Shown here piece by piece: positions 13,601 through 26,857 of a DNA stretch of 64,000 bases (its first letter is position 1; every line of letters begins with the position of its first letter). Source of the stretch: Apus apus (lineage: Eukaryota; Chordata; Aves; Apodiformes; Apodidae); contig NC_067285.1 of NCBI RefSeq assembly GCF_020740795.1, forward strand, positions 72,702,342 to 72,766,341. Reading direction: 5' to 3'. The notes beneath the pieces are model-generated. The model worked only from the letters and a program-made list of their open reading frames with translations. It was not told the origin of the DNA and did no database searches. The translations under genes were made by a program, and so were the position numbers.

Positions 13601-16600
13601 AAAGAGACCCAGCTCCCTCAGCCTTTCCTCATCAGGGAGATGTTCCACTCCCTTAATCATCTTTGTGGCTCTGCGCTGGACTCCTTCAAGCAGTTCCCTG
13701 TCCTTCTTGAACTGTGGGGCCCAGAACTGGACACAATATTCCAGATGTGGCCTCACGAAGGCAGAGTAGATGGGGAGGAGAACCTCCCTTGACCTACTAA
13801 CCACCCCCTTTCTAATGCACCCCAGGATGCCATTGGCCTTCTTGGCCACAAGGGCACATTGCTGGCTCATGGTCATCCTCCTGTCCACCAGGACCCCCAG
13901 GTCTCTTTCTCCTACACTGCTCTCCAGCAGGTCAGCCCCCAACCTGTACTGGTACATGGGGCTTTTCTTCCCCAGATGCAAGACTCTACACTTGCCCTTG
14001 TTGAATTTCATCAAGTTTCTCCCTGTCCAACTCTCCAGCCTGTCCAGGTCTCACTGAATGGCAGCACAGCCTTCTGGTGTGTCAGTCACTCCTCCCAGTT
14101 TAGTGTCATCAGCAAACTCGCTGAGGGCACACTCTGTTCCCTCATCCAGGTTGTTGATGAAAATATTGAATGGTACTGGTCCCAGTCCAGACCCCTGAGG
14201 GACTGCGCTAACAGACCTCACAGACCTATAAACTGGAAAATTCCCTTATCCAATGGTTTCACAGGAATAAAGATACAATATTGAGAAGATATTTATCTTT
14301 TGGAAATTTGAGCCTGCCTATTTTCTTAAAAGTTGCAATGGATAAATTAAATTGGTTTTAAATCAAGAATAATCTTGTGTAAACCTGTAATCTAGTTCAT
14401 CCAGAGAAGTTTCAGAGTATTCAGGTAATTTCAGTTTGAATGTATTTAATTCCTGTCTGTTTTGGTTTTGTGTTTTTTTTGTGATTGCAATGTCACATGT
14501 AAATCTGGGTTAGTCAGAAGGCACTGGATGCAGCCAATGGACAGTGACACAGTTTGGTGTGGGGTAAATTGCCTTTGCCTTGACTGATAGGTATCCAGTT
14601 TTATGTTGTTCTTTTTTTTCCTCTTGGGTATCTAAACTGGGGCTGTAAAATTCACTGCCAGAGTCAAATGCTCCAAGCACTGCAACACTTCACTTTACAA
14701 AATCTCTGTGCAGTTTTTCATCTTATGGTAAATTCCTAGACTACATCAGTGTGCTTCAACACTGTGGAAAAGGGCAATTGCATTCCTTCTTCTGTAAACT
14801 TTTTACAGGAATTGCTTCTCATCTGGAGGACACAGGTTTTCCTTGTTTTACTAAACGATATCTTTGTGAAAAGCCTGAAGTAATTTCTTAAAGCAAGAGG
14901 AAGTATATTTGAACAACTGACAGAAGGAACTATGTCCACAGGTTATGACCACCAACAGCAAAGGCAAAATCAAAGGGTGACACAGTATCTCTTTAGAGTG
15001 CTTGTGCATCTAACTGATAATATTTCTCTGCATAATAGCGTATGAAGACATGGCCAAGAGAGGAGGAAAGTCATATAGATAGTGTTATGTTCGTAAGCTC
15101 CATATTAAATAAGGGATGTGTCTTAACTGAGCAAAGCTGATCCTTTCTTGAATCTGTCACTGAAAGGATTATTCAAATCAGTAGTTTCTCAGGATTAGCA
15201 TGCTCTTTTTCATTTCTTTCCCATCACAAATGGTAATTGACAACTTTTAGCAAGGAACAGTTTATTAAGCTGTAGTCAGATAAATTGAGTTTACAATTAC
15301 TTATTTCACTTATCCCATGCAGGGGAAGATTTGCTGATGTGTTGTTTTCTCAGATCTCATTTTTTACAGAAGTGCAGCCAACATAATCTATTTTAGAACT
15401 GGCTCAGGAAAAAGCAATTTCTCTTCTGAGCTGTACTCCCTCAAATTATAGATTTGGGATTCCAAGTCTAGTTGGAATACTATTACCAATTATTTCTTAA
15501 AGTGTTTGAAGAATCTCATCTCAACAGAGGTAAACAAGTCACAAACCTACTGTATAAACCCTAAAGAACCACAAAGTGATTTACAGTTCTGGCATTGAGT
15601 GCTTCACCAGTTGTACTAAACATAGTTATTTGCACAATACATTCTTCTGGGACTGGACAAATAAGTTTGTATAAAATCAAGCCTGTCCCAGTCTTGGGCA
15701 CAAAGCTTGGCCTAAAGCAAACATTTTTGAAGGTCAGAAAACTCTGAATAACTTGTCTTGTTATATTTGTATATAGCTTCATATTTCTTGTAGAAGGCAG
15801 GAAAATCAATGTGATGAGAAAAGCCCACTATTTAAAATGAACTGACAAGAAACTCCAGACACCTGAAATGCTTCCAGTATGAAATAATCCATCTTCTCTC
15901 TTCTCTGTGCTTTTCTTTCCCCTTTCTCTTTTATGTTGACCCAAAACTAAACAGTTGCCTCCTGACTTCCTTGAAAAGACTGGTGAACTTCCCCTTCCTA
16001 GTGAGCTGCTCCCTCATCCCCATTAGTGTTCTCATCCTTTTTCTCTGCAGATGTGAACTGCATTGATGGTCACTTCTTGTACACACTTTGTCACATGGCA
16101 AAACATTTTAAATATACTGAAAGGTGGAGTAAAATGTCATTTATCCACTCCTTAGTGTCACAAGAGGAAAATTTAGAGAAATGACATCTTTTCATAGGCT
16201 TACAGGAGAATTAGAATTTATGGCTTTTAACTATATATTCAGAAAATGCTGATAAGTTTTTTGTTGTCCAAAATTTTCTATGACTGTAACTATGAATCAG
16301 AAAGTCCTAAGACTGTATTTCTGACTGCAAAATATTAATTTTGTATGATTATACTTCAAGAATAACTTCATTTTTAATAGGTCTTTACAAGTTTCTGTTA
16401 AAAATCCTCAATGAAAGGTTGTTTTCTTCTCACCTCCCACTATTGTATTCCCACTAGCTTCTTCAGGTCCCAGTTTTGCAAATCAAAGTCAGTGGATGTA
16501 CTCCAGTTAAATATTCAGAGATAGGGATTGGGGAAACCTCATTACAGCCCTAACCATAGGGCAAAACTTTTATACAGCACTTACTGCCTGGGAAAGGATG

Positions 16601-19600
16601 ATCACTTCATCGATTACAGTTTCCATATTGTAGATAGTCCTAAAACTGAACTTCCGCTGAACATTTAAAACAGGTAGAGCAATATGTCTGTAGGTTTGCA
16701 GACTGCTTGTGGTTTTGTCCAGAATGCATTAGTCTGATTCTGAATATCAGCTTAATGCTCTAATTTGACAAAATTGCTGATGGATCAGGAAATACCAGGT
16801 GCTCTTGAGAATGTTAGTAAAATATGCTTAAATGCTCTCTCTGGGTGAGAAGCTGGCATTCTTGCAGAGCATGATTTAACTCACATTCATTCTCTAGTGA
16901 AGGCATTTTTCTGCTCTTTCTTTTCTCTTTCTGGAGCAATTCCTGGAGACTGAGATTTTTTGTTGCTATGAATTTTCCATAATTTCAATTTACGTATAAA
17001 AATTAATACCTAGACAAAAGACAGTCTGCCTGGAGTTACTTAGTCTTTCATAATGGCTGTTAATCGGAACCTCCGGTGTTAATCTAGATCTATAGAATCC
17101 ATCCAGCTTGGCAGCAAAGGGGCAGCTGTCTCTCAGAACAGCTCCGTCTCCCGACATGCTGTCAGCAGGCTTCAGAGATGCTTTCAAGGTAATTTCCCTG
17201 CCTACCTGAAGGAACAACTGAATTCTGCTGTGACATGAAAAATGAGATGCCATTTCAGAATGACAGAAGTTACAAATAAGTGAATACTCATATTTCTCTC
17301 TGCCTATTTTGAAGCCAATAGGTATAGTACTAATGCTTAGTTGAATATGAAGATGTATAGAGAAATGTCCATGAGGGACAGTATTTAAGTATAACTGAAC
17401 TATTACCATGTGAAGGGGAGGGGAAAGACGATTGCTAGCACATGGTAAAAATGAAACTAAGACTATAACGAGTAGGAAGGCAGAACCGTCCTCAGAGAGC
17501 TCATATAAACTTTGTTTGCCAGTAGGTGTCCTAACAAAGTAACGCTTTCAGTTATCACTGATGCTTTCACTCACCAGCTAATGAGTGCCATCCTAAGGAG
17601 CATTTCTGCTACTGCTGCACAGTCATTGCATGAGAAGCTTTAAACTGAAAGGGAATGGGCATTGACAAAGCTGAAGAGAGGTCAGACTCGAGTTAATAAA
17701 CCTAAAATCGGGTCACAGCTTTTAAAGGCAAGTTCTGGGTTTGTTTTTTTTTTTGTTCTGGGAGTTTGTTGGTTTTGGGGTTTTGGGGTGTTTGGTTCAG
17801 GGGTTTTTTGGTGGTTTGTGTTCCTGCCATATATTGGGAGTGGTTACCTGCTCAGCTAAATTGCGGTTATCAGATATACAATCGACTTCCAAGAAACAGG
17901 CTTGTAGTTATTTCCAGCACCACTGGATCCAGAAATCCCCGTTTGTGGGAAGAAACTGAAAGATCTGCTCTTTTTTGCTCCTTTATGATGTCCTTTAGGA
18001 CACAAGGAAATTGAATGAAGCAATGTCAGAAGAAGTTCAGATTGAAGATTAGGAAAAGATCCTTCACCAGGGGCGTGGTCAGTCACTGGAACAGGATCCC
18101 TAGGGAAGTGGTCACGGCACCAATGCAGTCAGAGTTCAAGGAGCATCTGGAGGATGCTCGTAGTTGTATGGTTTTATTTTAGGTAGTCCTGTGAGGAGCA
18201 GGGAGTTGGACTTGGTGACCCTTGCAACTCAAGATACTCTGTGATCTATGCACAATGACTGAACAGGTACTATAGAATGATACTTTGTTTAAGAAGATGC
18301 ATATTGACCTTAACTTAAAACATATGGACTTCAATATGTTACACCATGTCACTCATGCTCTTGAAAAGAAGTGTTCATTTGATCTTCTAGATTTTCAGGA
18401 AAGAAATTACAGGCTGTGATAGTGTGAGGCAGCCCTCTGAACAAAGTCAAAGTCATAGTAATCATTTGAGCTTTCCTGGGCAAAGAAAATTATCAACCCT
18501 CATGTTTAAGGAAGTGGAAAAATATGGTTCCCTCTCCCTTTTAGACTCCTATGTGGACAAAATGTTCTGAAGTGGAATATTATCCTTTTTGGTGCACTTG
18601 TCACAGAAGATGATGTTGAAGGCATAATAAGCTGTTCCTGCAATGCAACTCATAATCTCAGTACATACTGGTGATAAGAAATCTAACGGTCTGTGAAATG
18701 ATCTGGAAAAATTAATGGTATTGAGATAAAAATTGAGGCAAAGAAGTGGATGAAGTTAAATGTAATGAAGATATATCTGCCTTTTATTTCTGTTCTGATG
18801 TGTCTTGTCTCCATATTTTTTATTAGAAGACAACAATGGATGGTCTCTACAATTTGATAAACATTATACAAAGGACAAATACAATAAACTGAAAACTTTG
18901 TATGCATTTCAGACAAAGACATCTGAGTGTTGTAAGTAATTACAGATACTATTTGTGTGATTATCACTGATGATTCCTAGAAAGAAACATGTAAAGAATA
19001 TGCTTATCAGGAAGAGAAATATAGTGCAGTTTCCTTTGTAGTAAAACAGAAATAATGTCTCGGATGAACAAATGCATTTAAGATAATTTCTGTTCCATTA
19101 AGAGTGATTCATTTTCTGTAAGAGAGGTGTCAAACCTATGCCAAATAGGAGAGCAGTACAAATGTGTGTCTGAATATATTAATACAGCTGGAAAGACCAG
19201 GAAACACACATATTTCAGAGTGAAGTGAAGGCAACAGTCCTCTGAATTAACTTCTTTGTACATCAAATTATTCTTGCGAATCCCCTCCACTTATGCAGGT
19301 GTTCATTCCTTTGTACAAATTTTCTGATTCTGCTGTCTACTATGAGCACTAAGTTAAAGCACAGAGGTGGGGGAAAGGGAGCAAAGATTTCCTGAACCAT
19401 TTTCATCCCATTTTTACTGAACAGAATTGTGCTCATTCTAGTAAATATAAGAGGACTGAGTTATCTAAAAAGGAGCTACAAAAAAAATCCATGCCAGATT
19501 CCCGTATGTCAAGCCTACAGCTCAAGAGCTTTTACCAGCTCTATCACAGAGGTCAGGAGGTAAGATAATTTGTTGGTGTTCCTTTATATTTTTTGTTAGG

Positions 19601-22600
19601 GCCTTTCCAGGTCTAAATTATATTAAAGCATTTGCCTTGATTTCTGTTTAACACAGTCTGGTATACCTGTCTTCGTGCTCACTGTTCTTTTACATTGTAT
19701 ATCTTTTCTCCCCACCCCACCACCCATCCTACCTTTTGCACAACCATGTCCTTGTTTTCCTGCAGTGGCTGGTGCTGTGCCAGTGGAGTGCACCTGCCAA
19801 GGGCTGGAAATCTTCTGTGATGCTGCCAAATTGCGTGCTGTCCCATCTGTCTCTTCAAACATAACCACAATGTAAGTAGAGCGGGGAAAAAAAAAAAAAA
19901 AAAAAAAAAAAGAGGTCTCTTGTTCTGCTCAGGCTTGACTATCAATTCTACAACCTTTTCGTAACTACAGCCTCACAACTATGACCAGCTGGTTCATATG
20001 GTGCTTGTGAAAGCACAGTGCCTCCCTCTCGACAAGTTCTTTAATTTTTTAACTACAGATCTTTCCTGCATAAAAGGAGAGAAAAAGAACTAAAAAACCC
20101 TGTGTGAGGTGAACATTTCATGTCTGTAACAGTGACTCAGGCCAGCAACAATTTCAGAAAATCTAAAGAAATCTTCAAAAGAAATGTTGCCTTTAACATA
20201 CAATGTTTAGGATGTTTTTATTAGTCTGTGATCTTGCCAATATTGCTAGTCTATATTCCTGCCAATAAAATCAATAATCTTGAGCTCAGTGAAACTACCT
20301 GCTTGAGCGAATTTTTTTAGCTCTCACTTGATGTCTCTGAATATGCCACCTGGGCTGGGTCATCATACAGATGTCTATGTGTTAGCCACATTTTTTAAGA
20401 GATCAGGGAACCGTTGCTATTGCACTTGGTTTGTACATCACTTTGAGAGGCCTTTTTCTGTGTCATGAACAGCGGGCAGCATCATGTGCCCTACCTGAGG
20501 ATCTTCCCTGAAGGCCAGGAGTACTGAACTTTCTGTTTGGTTCCAGTTTGTGGCTGAGGTTCTCCTTGTTGAGTCTGTGTTTAAGTATCACAACACTTCC
20601 CATCAAAGATTGATGTGGAATGTCAAATGTATATTTTATCTGGCTGTTGGTTCAGGCTTGACAAAGACTTCAAAAATAATGCCTCAGTTCTACCTTTAGA
20701 AAGAGCAGTGAGTCAGTTCGGGCGGCTTTGGGGATGGGTTCTCTTTAAATCCAACCGTGCCCTGAACAACTTTTGTTCTTGTCAGGACACTAGAGTCAGC
20801 ACCCAATGGAGATGGGGACACAAGAACACATGCTCAGGAAATAAGCTCTATACATATTTGAGGTTTTAAAGAAATCTGAGTTTTAACTTATACTCAAATC
20901 TTTTTAATTCTTAGATTTAATTATTATTTTTTCAGTTGCTCTGGGGAATGGAAGAATACTTTTTTATTATAAAGTATTTGGCTTATGGCCTAAATAGATT
21001 TAAATATTCAGACAGACAGATGTAGCATGTTTCGGTGGTTTCATGCTCCTTTAATTATATAGCGGTGTGAAATCTGAATAATGAAAGTGGCAGCACTGTA
21101 GGAAGCCAGGAGAGTGATTTTAATGTGTGCATTCATTCCTACAGGTCTCTTCAGAAGAATCTGCTAAGAAAACTTTCTGCTGATGTTTTCAAGAAATACC
21201 AAGATCTTAAAAATCTGTAAGGGAGTATTTAAACTGAAAATATCTATATAATGCCTTAAATATTCATCCTCTCCTTCTCACGTACTCACATAGATCTTAG
21301 TATCTAAGTGACAACTCTGAGTTTATCCTCAAAATTCTCTTTTATCTTACCCTTCAGTACATCATCTAATTGTGTAACCTGTTTGGCTCAAGTAGCTTGA
21401 TTTGGCATCTCTCTCTTTACAAAACCATAATTTCTACATATTTAAATTTTATATTTACTATTTTATACCAGAAAAGTGCTAAACTTACATTGTGTCTGAA
21501 GGAATTTACATTTATGATGAAAACAATGTGCTAAAAGAAATTAAAATAACTGAATCCATTTCCTCCACAAAATGGAAGTTTGAAAAAATTAAACTTCCCA
21601 TTGTCATGGGGAGCTTATTTATATAGCCCTTGGTTTTACTCCTAATTATGTCTGGTACCAATTCGATAATGACTCAACTACTCAAATTGTTACAGCAACA
21701 CAATACTGTGCTATGTTTTATGATGTCCAAGACATATGTTGTTCAAAATCACAGCCTTTAAAAATGTTCTATACCTAGAATTAGTGAGATCAATAATTAA
21801 ACACAACATTCTAGAGCAGGGCTCTCATGTCACCAAGATGTCCCTAGAAAATTACTGGTGTAGCTTTTAAGGAAACTGTGCTGTCCTGCAGCACCATCTT
21901 GTGTTCACAAGGTGCCATTATTAAAGCACTAAATGCTAATTAACTATTATTGCTTAATATTTGTTTCACACATTTCTGATTGATAGCTGTACATTTTCAG
22001 AAAGCTTTTGAGCAGTGTTCGACACAAACCCATTTTGTAAAAGCCAATGTCAGATTTCTCACTGCTTTATAACAGGAAAGCATCTAAACACTTTGATGAC
22101 TGTAATTTAATTTAAACGATTTGTATCTTAAGATTTCTCAGAGAATAGCACTCTAATGCTTTAAAATTAGTTTAGAAGGATTTAACATCTGCAATTGATA
22201 ATTTTCTTTAATCAAAGTGGATAAAAATATAAAGAAAAAATAGTATTATTTTGTTTACATAAAATTAGCAACATTTATTTTGCATTTTTATCATACCATC
22301 TTAAAAATACAAAATTTGAAAATTCTCTGACACCATAAAAAGAAAATCCAAAAGCACATGTTAATTTAACATTTGCAATGAAGGATTTTGCTTGTAGCAG
22401 AGTTCTGGCTAAACATTCAGATCAGATCACACAGGTGAAATCTGTAGGGTTGGGACCTAAAACAGGATGTCACATACAACCAGTTCTTTGTTTATCTCAG
22501 GCAAACTAATAATCCCTTTGAATTAACTTTGTAATACTGATGCAGGGGGTATTTATTTTAAAATACCTTTACAGTATTTGCAATAATAGCCATGAAATGG

Positions 22601-25600
22601 GAGTTGTTAAATTTAAGATGTAGCAAGTCTGACGACTTCTTTTCAAGTACCACACGTGCATTCAGTATAGTTGATAGATTTTAACTGGTTATTTATGCTT
22701 GCTTTGACATTGCATGCTTAATTGTTGTCTGATCTTCTTAGGTATCTTCAGAATAATAAAATCAGAGCTGTATCTGAACGTGCTTTCAGAGGTTTATATA
22801 ACTTGACAAAGCTGTGAGTATTGCTGTTTGAATACTGAGTCAGGGGAAGAGCTCTGGGAGTTGCTATGGATGTCTTGCTTTTATTTGATTCAATGTTAGG
22901 AAGTTGCAAAATGGTCCAAATCTTTAACTCAACAATTGGATTGAGAAAGCAAAGGCAGGTTAAGAGTTATTTGTGCAAGTTTATCTGACAGGACAATATT
23001 TTCAAAGTACAAGTGGGCTCCATACTTCGTTTCTGTTCCCCAAATGTGCAGAACGGAAGAAGGAGACGGTGAGGGAGTTACCTGCATGAAGTCAGAAATA
23101 ATGAAAAAAAGAAAAGCAAGAGCCTGTGATGAATCAAAACTCTTTAATTTATTTTGGTTTACAGAAGCCAACTAGATAAGCAATATCAGTAATGAAAAGA
23201 ACATTGTCTTGTTCATTTTGCAGCAGCATTTTGAAGGATGCTTCTAACTTTTAAGGAAAATGCACAGTGCAAGACATGATACATAAATTGTCCTATTTGG
23301 TTCAGCTTTTTGTTTCTGCAGTGTTTTTTAAAGGAAATTTTTAAAATGTTGTGGCTCTTCTTTCTCCATAATGAATGTGGTTGAATATCTGTTATTACAG
23401 CTGCTGTTATTACCTTCCCAGACCATTTATAGTACATACACACACATCCCTTTCGTTTCTCAGGCATTCTTTTTCCATTATTCTGGTGAATAATGTCATT
23501 AGCAGAGACTGAACAGGATCCTGGGAACATTCATGGAATGAATCATTCCACAGAAGGAAACTGTAAAGGGCCTAAAACATGATACAGTGAAAATATTTAG
23601 CCTGCTGTGTTTTCTTATAGATAAGACAAAATGTTCTACATAATTGTTCCAAAATTCCTCACTACGGGGCCCCTCATGTTCACAAAGAAGGGGGTGAAAA
23701 TTGCCATAGTCAGACATCATAACTGTGAAAAAAACTAGCATTATCTTGATAAATTATAGAGGAAAAATCTTAAAACTCATTTTCGTGCATCAGATGCTAA
23801 TTAATCATTCCACTTGTTTATGTTTTGTTGGTCTTGTATCAGATACCTGAGTAACAACAAGATAATCAATTTGAAGCCTGGTGTCTTTGAAGATCTCCAG
23901 AAACTTGAATGGCTGTATGTTGTTTTCTTATTTGTTTGTTTGTTTTCTCAAGAAATAATTAAAGTAAGAGAAAGAAATACTTGGATTGCTTTCTTTTTTT
24001 GTGCATAGTAGTACTTTATATGAGATAATAATTAAGGAACTCCTTTTACACACTGCAAGGTGAAAATCCAGTTGACTTTGATGAGAGAAGAAATTAGTTC
24101 TTGGGCCTTAATGGCTCAAAAAAGTGATGACTTTTACAATACTAAATAATTTTTATTAGTAATTGCTTATTACAAATTAATACATTAACTCAGACATTTT
24201 TGAACAGTAGGAAGATATTTTTTGGGGCAGGTCTTTCCCTGCAAATGCACTTGAATATACACCTGAAGTGTCCCAGACATAATAACTGTCAGAAACTTAA
24301 ATGGAGGTTTATTACTGCTTTTCAGACAGATAAAAATTAAATACTATTTTGACTCATGGATTGTATTAAAAATAAGCAAATAATAACATGCCTAACATTT
24401 TTCTGTGTGCTTGAAACTGTTGGATTGCCATGGAACCCTTCTTTGTGTTGCTGCTTTATTATCACAGGGAATCCACTCTAAGTGTCTTGACCAAAGAATT
24501 TTTAAAAACTTGTAAGAAAATACTTTTTTCTAAGTTGAAGTTACATTCTCTAAGTTATATTTTTTATTATTTAAATTCTTCTGAAAGTAAATTAATTTAA
24601 TATCTTGACCTGTTAAGGAGTAGTACATTCATTTTTTTAAGTTATTTGCATGAACATTTGCAGATATCCACTTCAAAGTATGCTAGTTTTATCATCTGTT
24701 CAATTTAAGACTAGAGACAATTATAAAACTGGTACATGTTTTGCTCTAATTTATAGGATAATTGAAAACAATAGAATAAATCGGATCTCTCCATTAACAT
24801 TTTATGGACTCAAATCACTTATTCTTCTGTAAGTATTTAATAAAAAACTAGAAGTGTTATTTAAAATAACAGAACAGGAAGGACAGCTACACATACGTGT
24901 ATAAACGTTCTTATATTGGTGGTGTTTGCTCACCACAGAGTGCCAGTAGTACAACTATGGTTTTTTCTTATCCCCAAGCAAGATGTGCTGGAGTAGGAGG
25001 ATTTAGACAGCAGCAGACATGCAGTGTCTTCAAAAGTATAGGCAGATGAGAAGGAAAAATGGCAATAAGACAATCTCATTGAGAGGGCAAGGATACAGCA
25101 GCTGCAGCAGTAGGTGCCAGTTGTCTTCCAGAGCTGCAATGCAGGAGGTGAGGGGCTCAAAGCTCCTGTCCCCAGTAGTAGCCTTGCCTCCCCCCAAGAC
25201 CCTGTCCATAAGTGGCTGCAGCCCACTCCAGATCCAAATGCAAGTGACCCTCTTCCTCTGCAGCTTGGAGGGAAATGTCCCTTCATCTCCCCCTTCCTTC
25301 ATCACCAATAAAAGTTAGGTGTTACGACAGAATAGTCGAATTATTTGTATTGACTTGTTGTGTTTTATTTAAAAAGCAGTGAACATCTTTTCTTTACCTG
25401 GTAATTAACAAGTTAAGGATAAAATACTGCTCCAGAGAAAGATTAGTAGAAGTTTAAGAAAATAGTACTACTTCCAACACTATGAGAAACAAATCAAGCT
25501 TGGTCTTTTGTTTGTTTGTTTGTTTTTTCCTTTTTTTCCAAAAATACCAACATAAGATACAGGACTTTTTTTTTTCTATAATATAATTTTTGGCAATAAT

Positions 25601-26738
25601 AGTCAGCTGTTTTACTCTTCTTTTTTCAGAGAGATGATGAATAATTCTCTTGCTCATTTACCTGATAAACCCCTGTGCCAATATATGCCAAGACTAAACT
25701 GGCTGTAAGTCTACCTTATTTCACTAGAAAAATATTATTTTGTTGTCTGTCTATGACACTTCCATGTTATTTTTCTAATGGGGTGCTGGATCTTAGAGTG
25801 TCTGCTCCATCACTGCAGGGCTGATGACCTGAAGTCATCAACCAGGTATGCAGAGATATTAGATGTCTGGTTCCCTCTCTCTTTTGTGCAGTCGTGAAGT
25901 TCTGGTAGTGTTTTTCTTTAATTGCCTTAGAATAAGTGCCTGAATTTATTTTCAGTGATTGATGTGTTGTTTTTATATCCCAGAGACCTTGAAGGCAACC
26001 ATATCCATCATGTAAGAAACATCACTTTCGTCTCCTGCAACACTCTAACTGTACTGTAAGTAACTGGATCTGCTAGCCAGGAAGTCAGATATGCTTGTGC
26101 TGAACAGTCAACTGATTCACTGCAGCTAATATAAAAGTTTCCTGAGTATCATGGTAATTTAAATCTCAAAGAGATTAAATTAAAGTGGTTGGGTTTAAAT
26201 TAGTGCCATACAGAATAACCACTGTTTATATGCATAGCAAAGTTCAGCATTGGCATATGCATCTATCTGAAGTAATTTTGAGTGATATTAAGATTTAGAA
26301 ATTTTTAGGAGGCAAAAGTTCATAATAAAAAGCAGCAAACATACAAAATACAGAGCTTGTTTCTTCATTCTAGAGACTTTTTTTGGCTGCTTGGTTGGCT
26401 GGCTCAGAAACTTCAGAACATTCCCCAGTGTTTCTTCACTGATGTTGTACTCTTCAGAACAATCCCTTCAACTTTTTGCTGTGTTACTGTGCTCCACAGT
26501 ACCTGTCACCTTCAATTTTTAACTTTTCTAAAGTGCCCATATGGCTTTCTCTTTTCTTTTAACATCCAGGTTTTTTGCTTAAGGAGCAAGCTCTGTGGCA
26601 GATTAAATACAGGTGAAAGAAAGTTGCAGGGCCATGTGCCTGTGCCCAAGATGTGGTTAGGTCACAAGCTTTCCAGATGTTTTTATCTTCCTCCTGCCCT
26701 CAGACAAGCCTCCTATCGGCATGCATATGTATACAGAT

Positions 26739-26805
<67 letters not shown>

Positions 26806-26822
26806 CATAGATACATAGATAC

Positions 26823-26857
<35 letters not shown>

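Larger units (their letters stand above)
4637..18826 (+). other. RXFP1 intron 2 (14.2 kb)
   Basis: Long AT-rich intron between the LDLa exon and the linker exon. Apart from the CR1 copies at about 13.24-14.21 kb and 17.99-18.25 kb and the odd GC-rich block at 10.26-11.07 kb, I see only unique-looking intronic sequence, short A/T runs and spurious open frames. A GC-richer stretch at about 5.04-5.76 kb has overlapping short ORFs on both strands but no recognisable protein. Confidence 0.8.

Noticed and set aside
13322-14284. Plus-strand ORFs of 95-156 codons
   Set aside because: Antisense shadows of the minus-strand CR1 reverse-transcriptase frame.
26357-26746. 129-codon ORF near RXFP1 exon 10
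   Set aside because: Intronic, runs into the microsatellite, and has no similarity I recognise.
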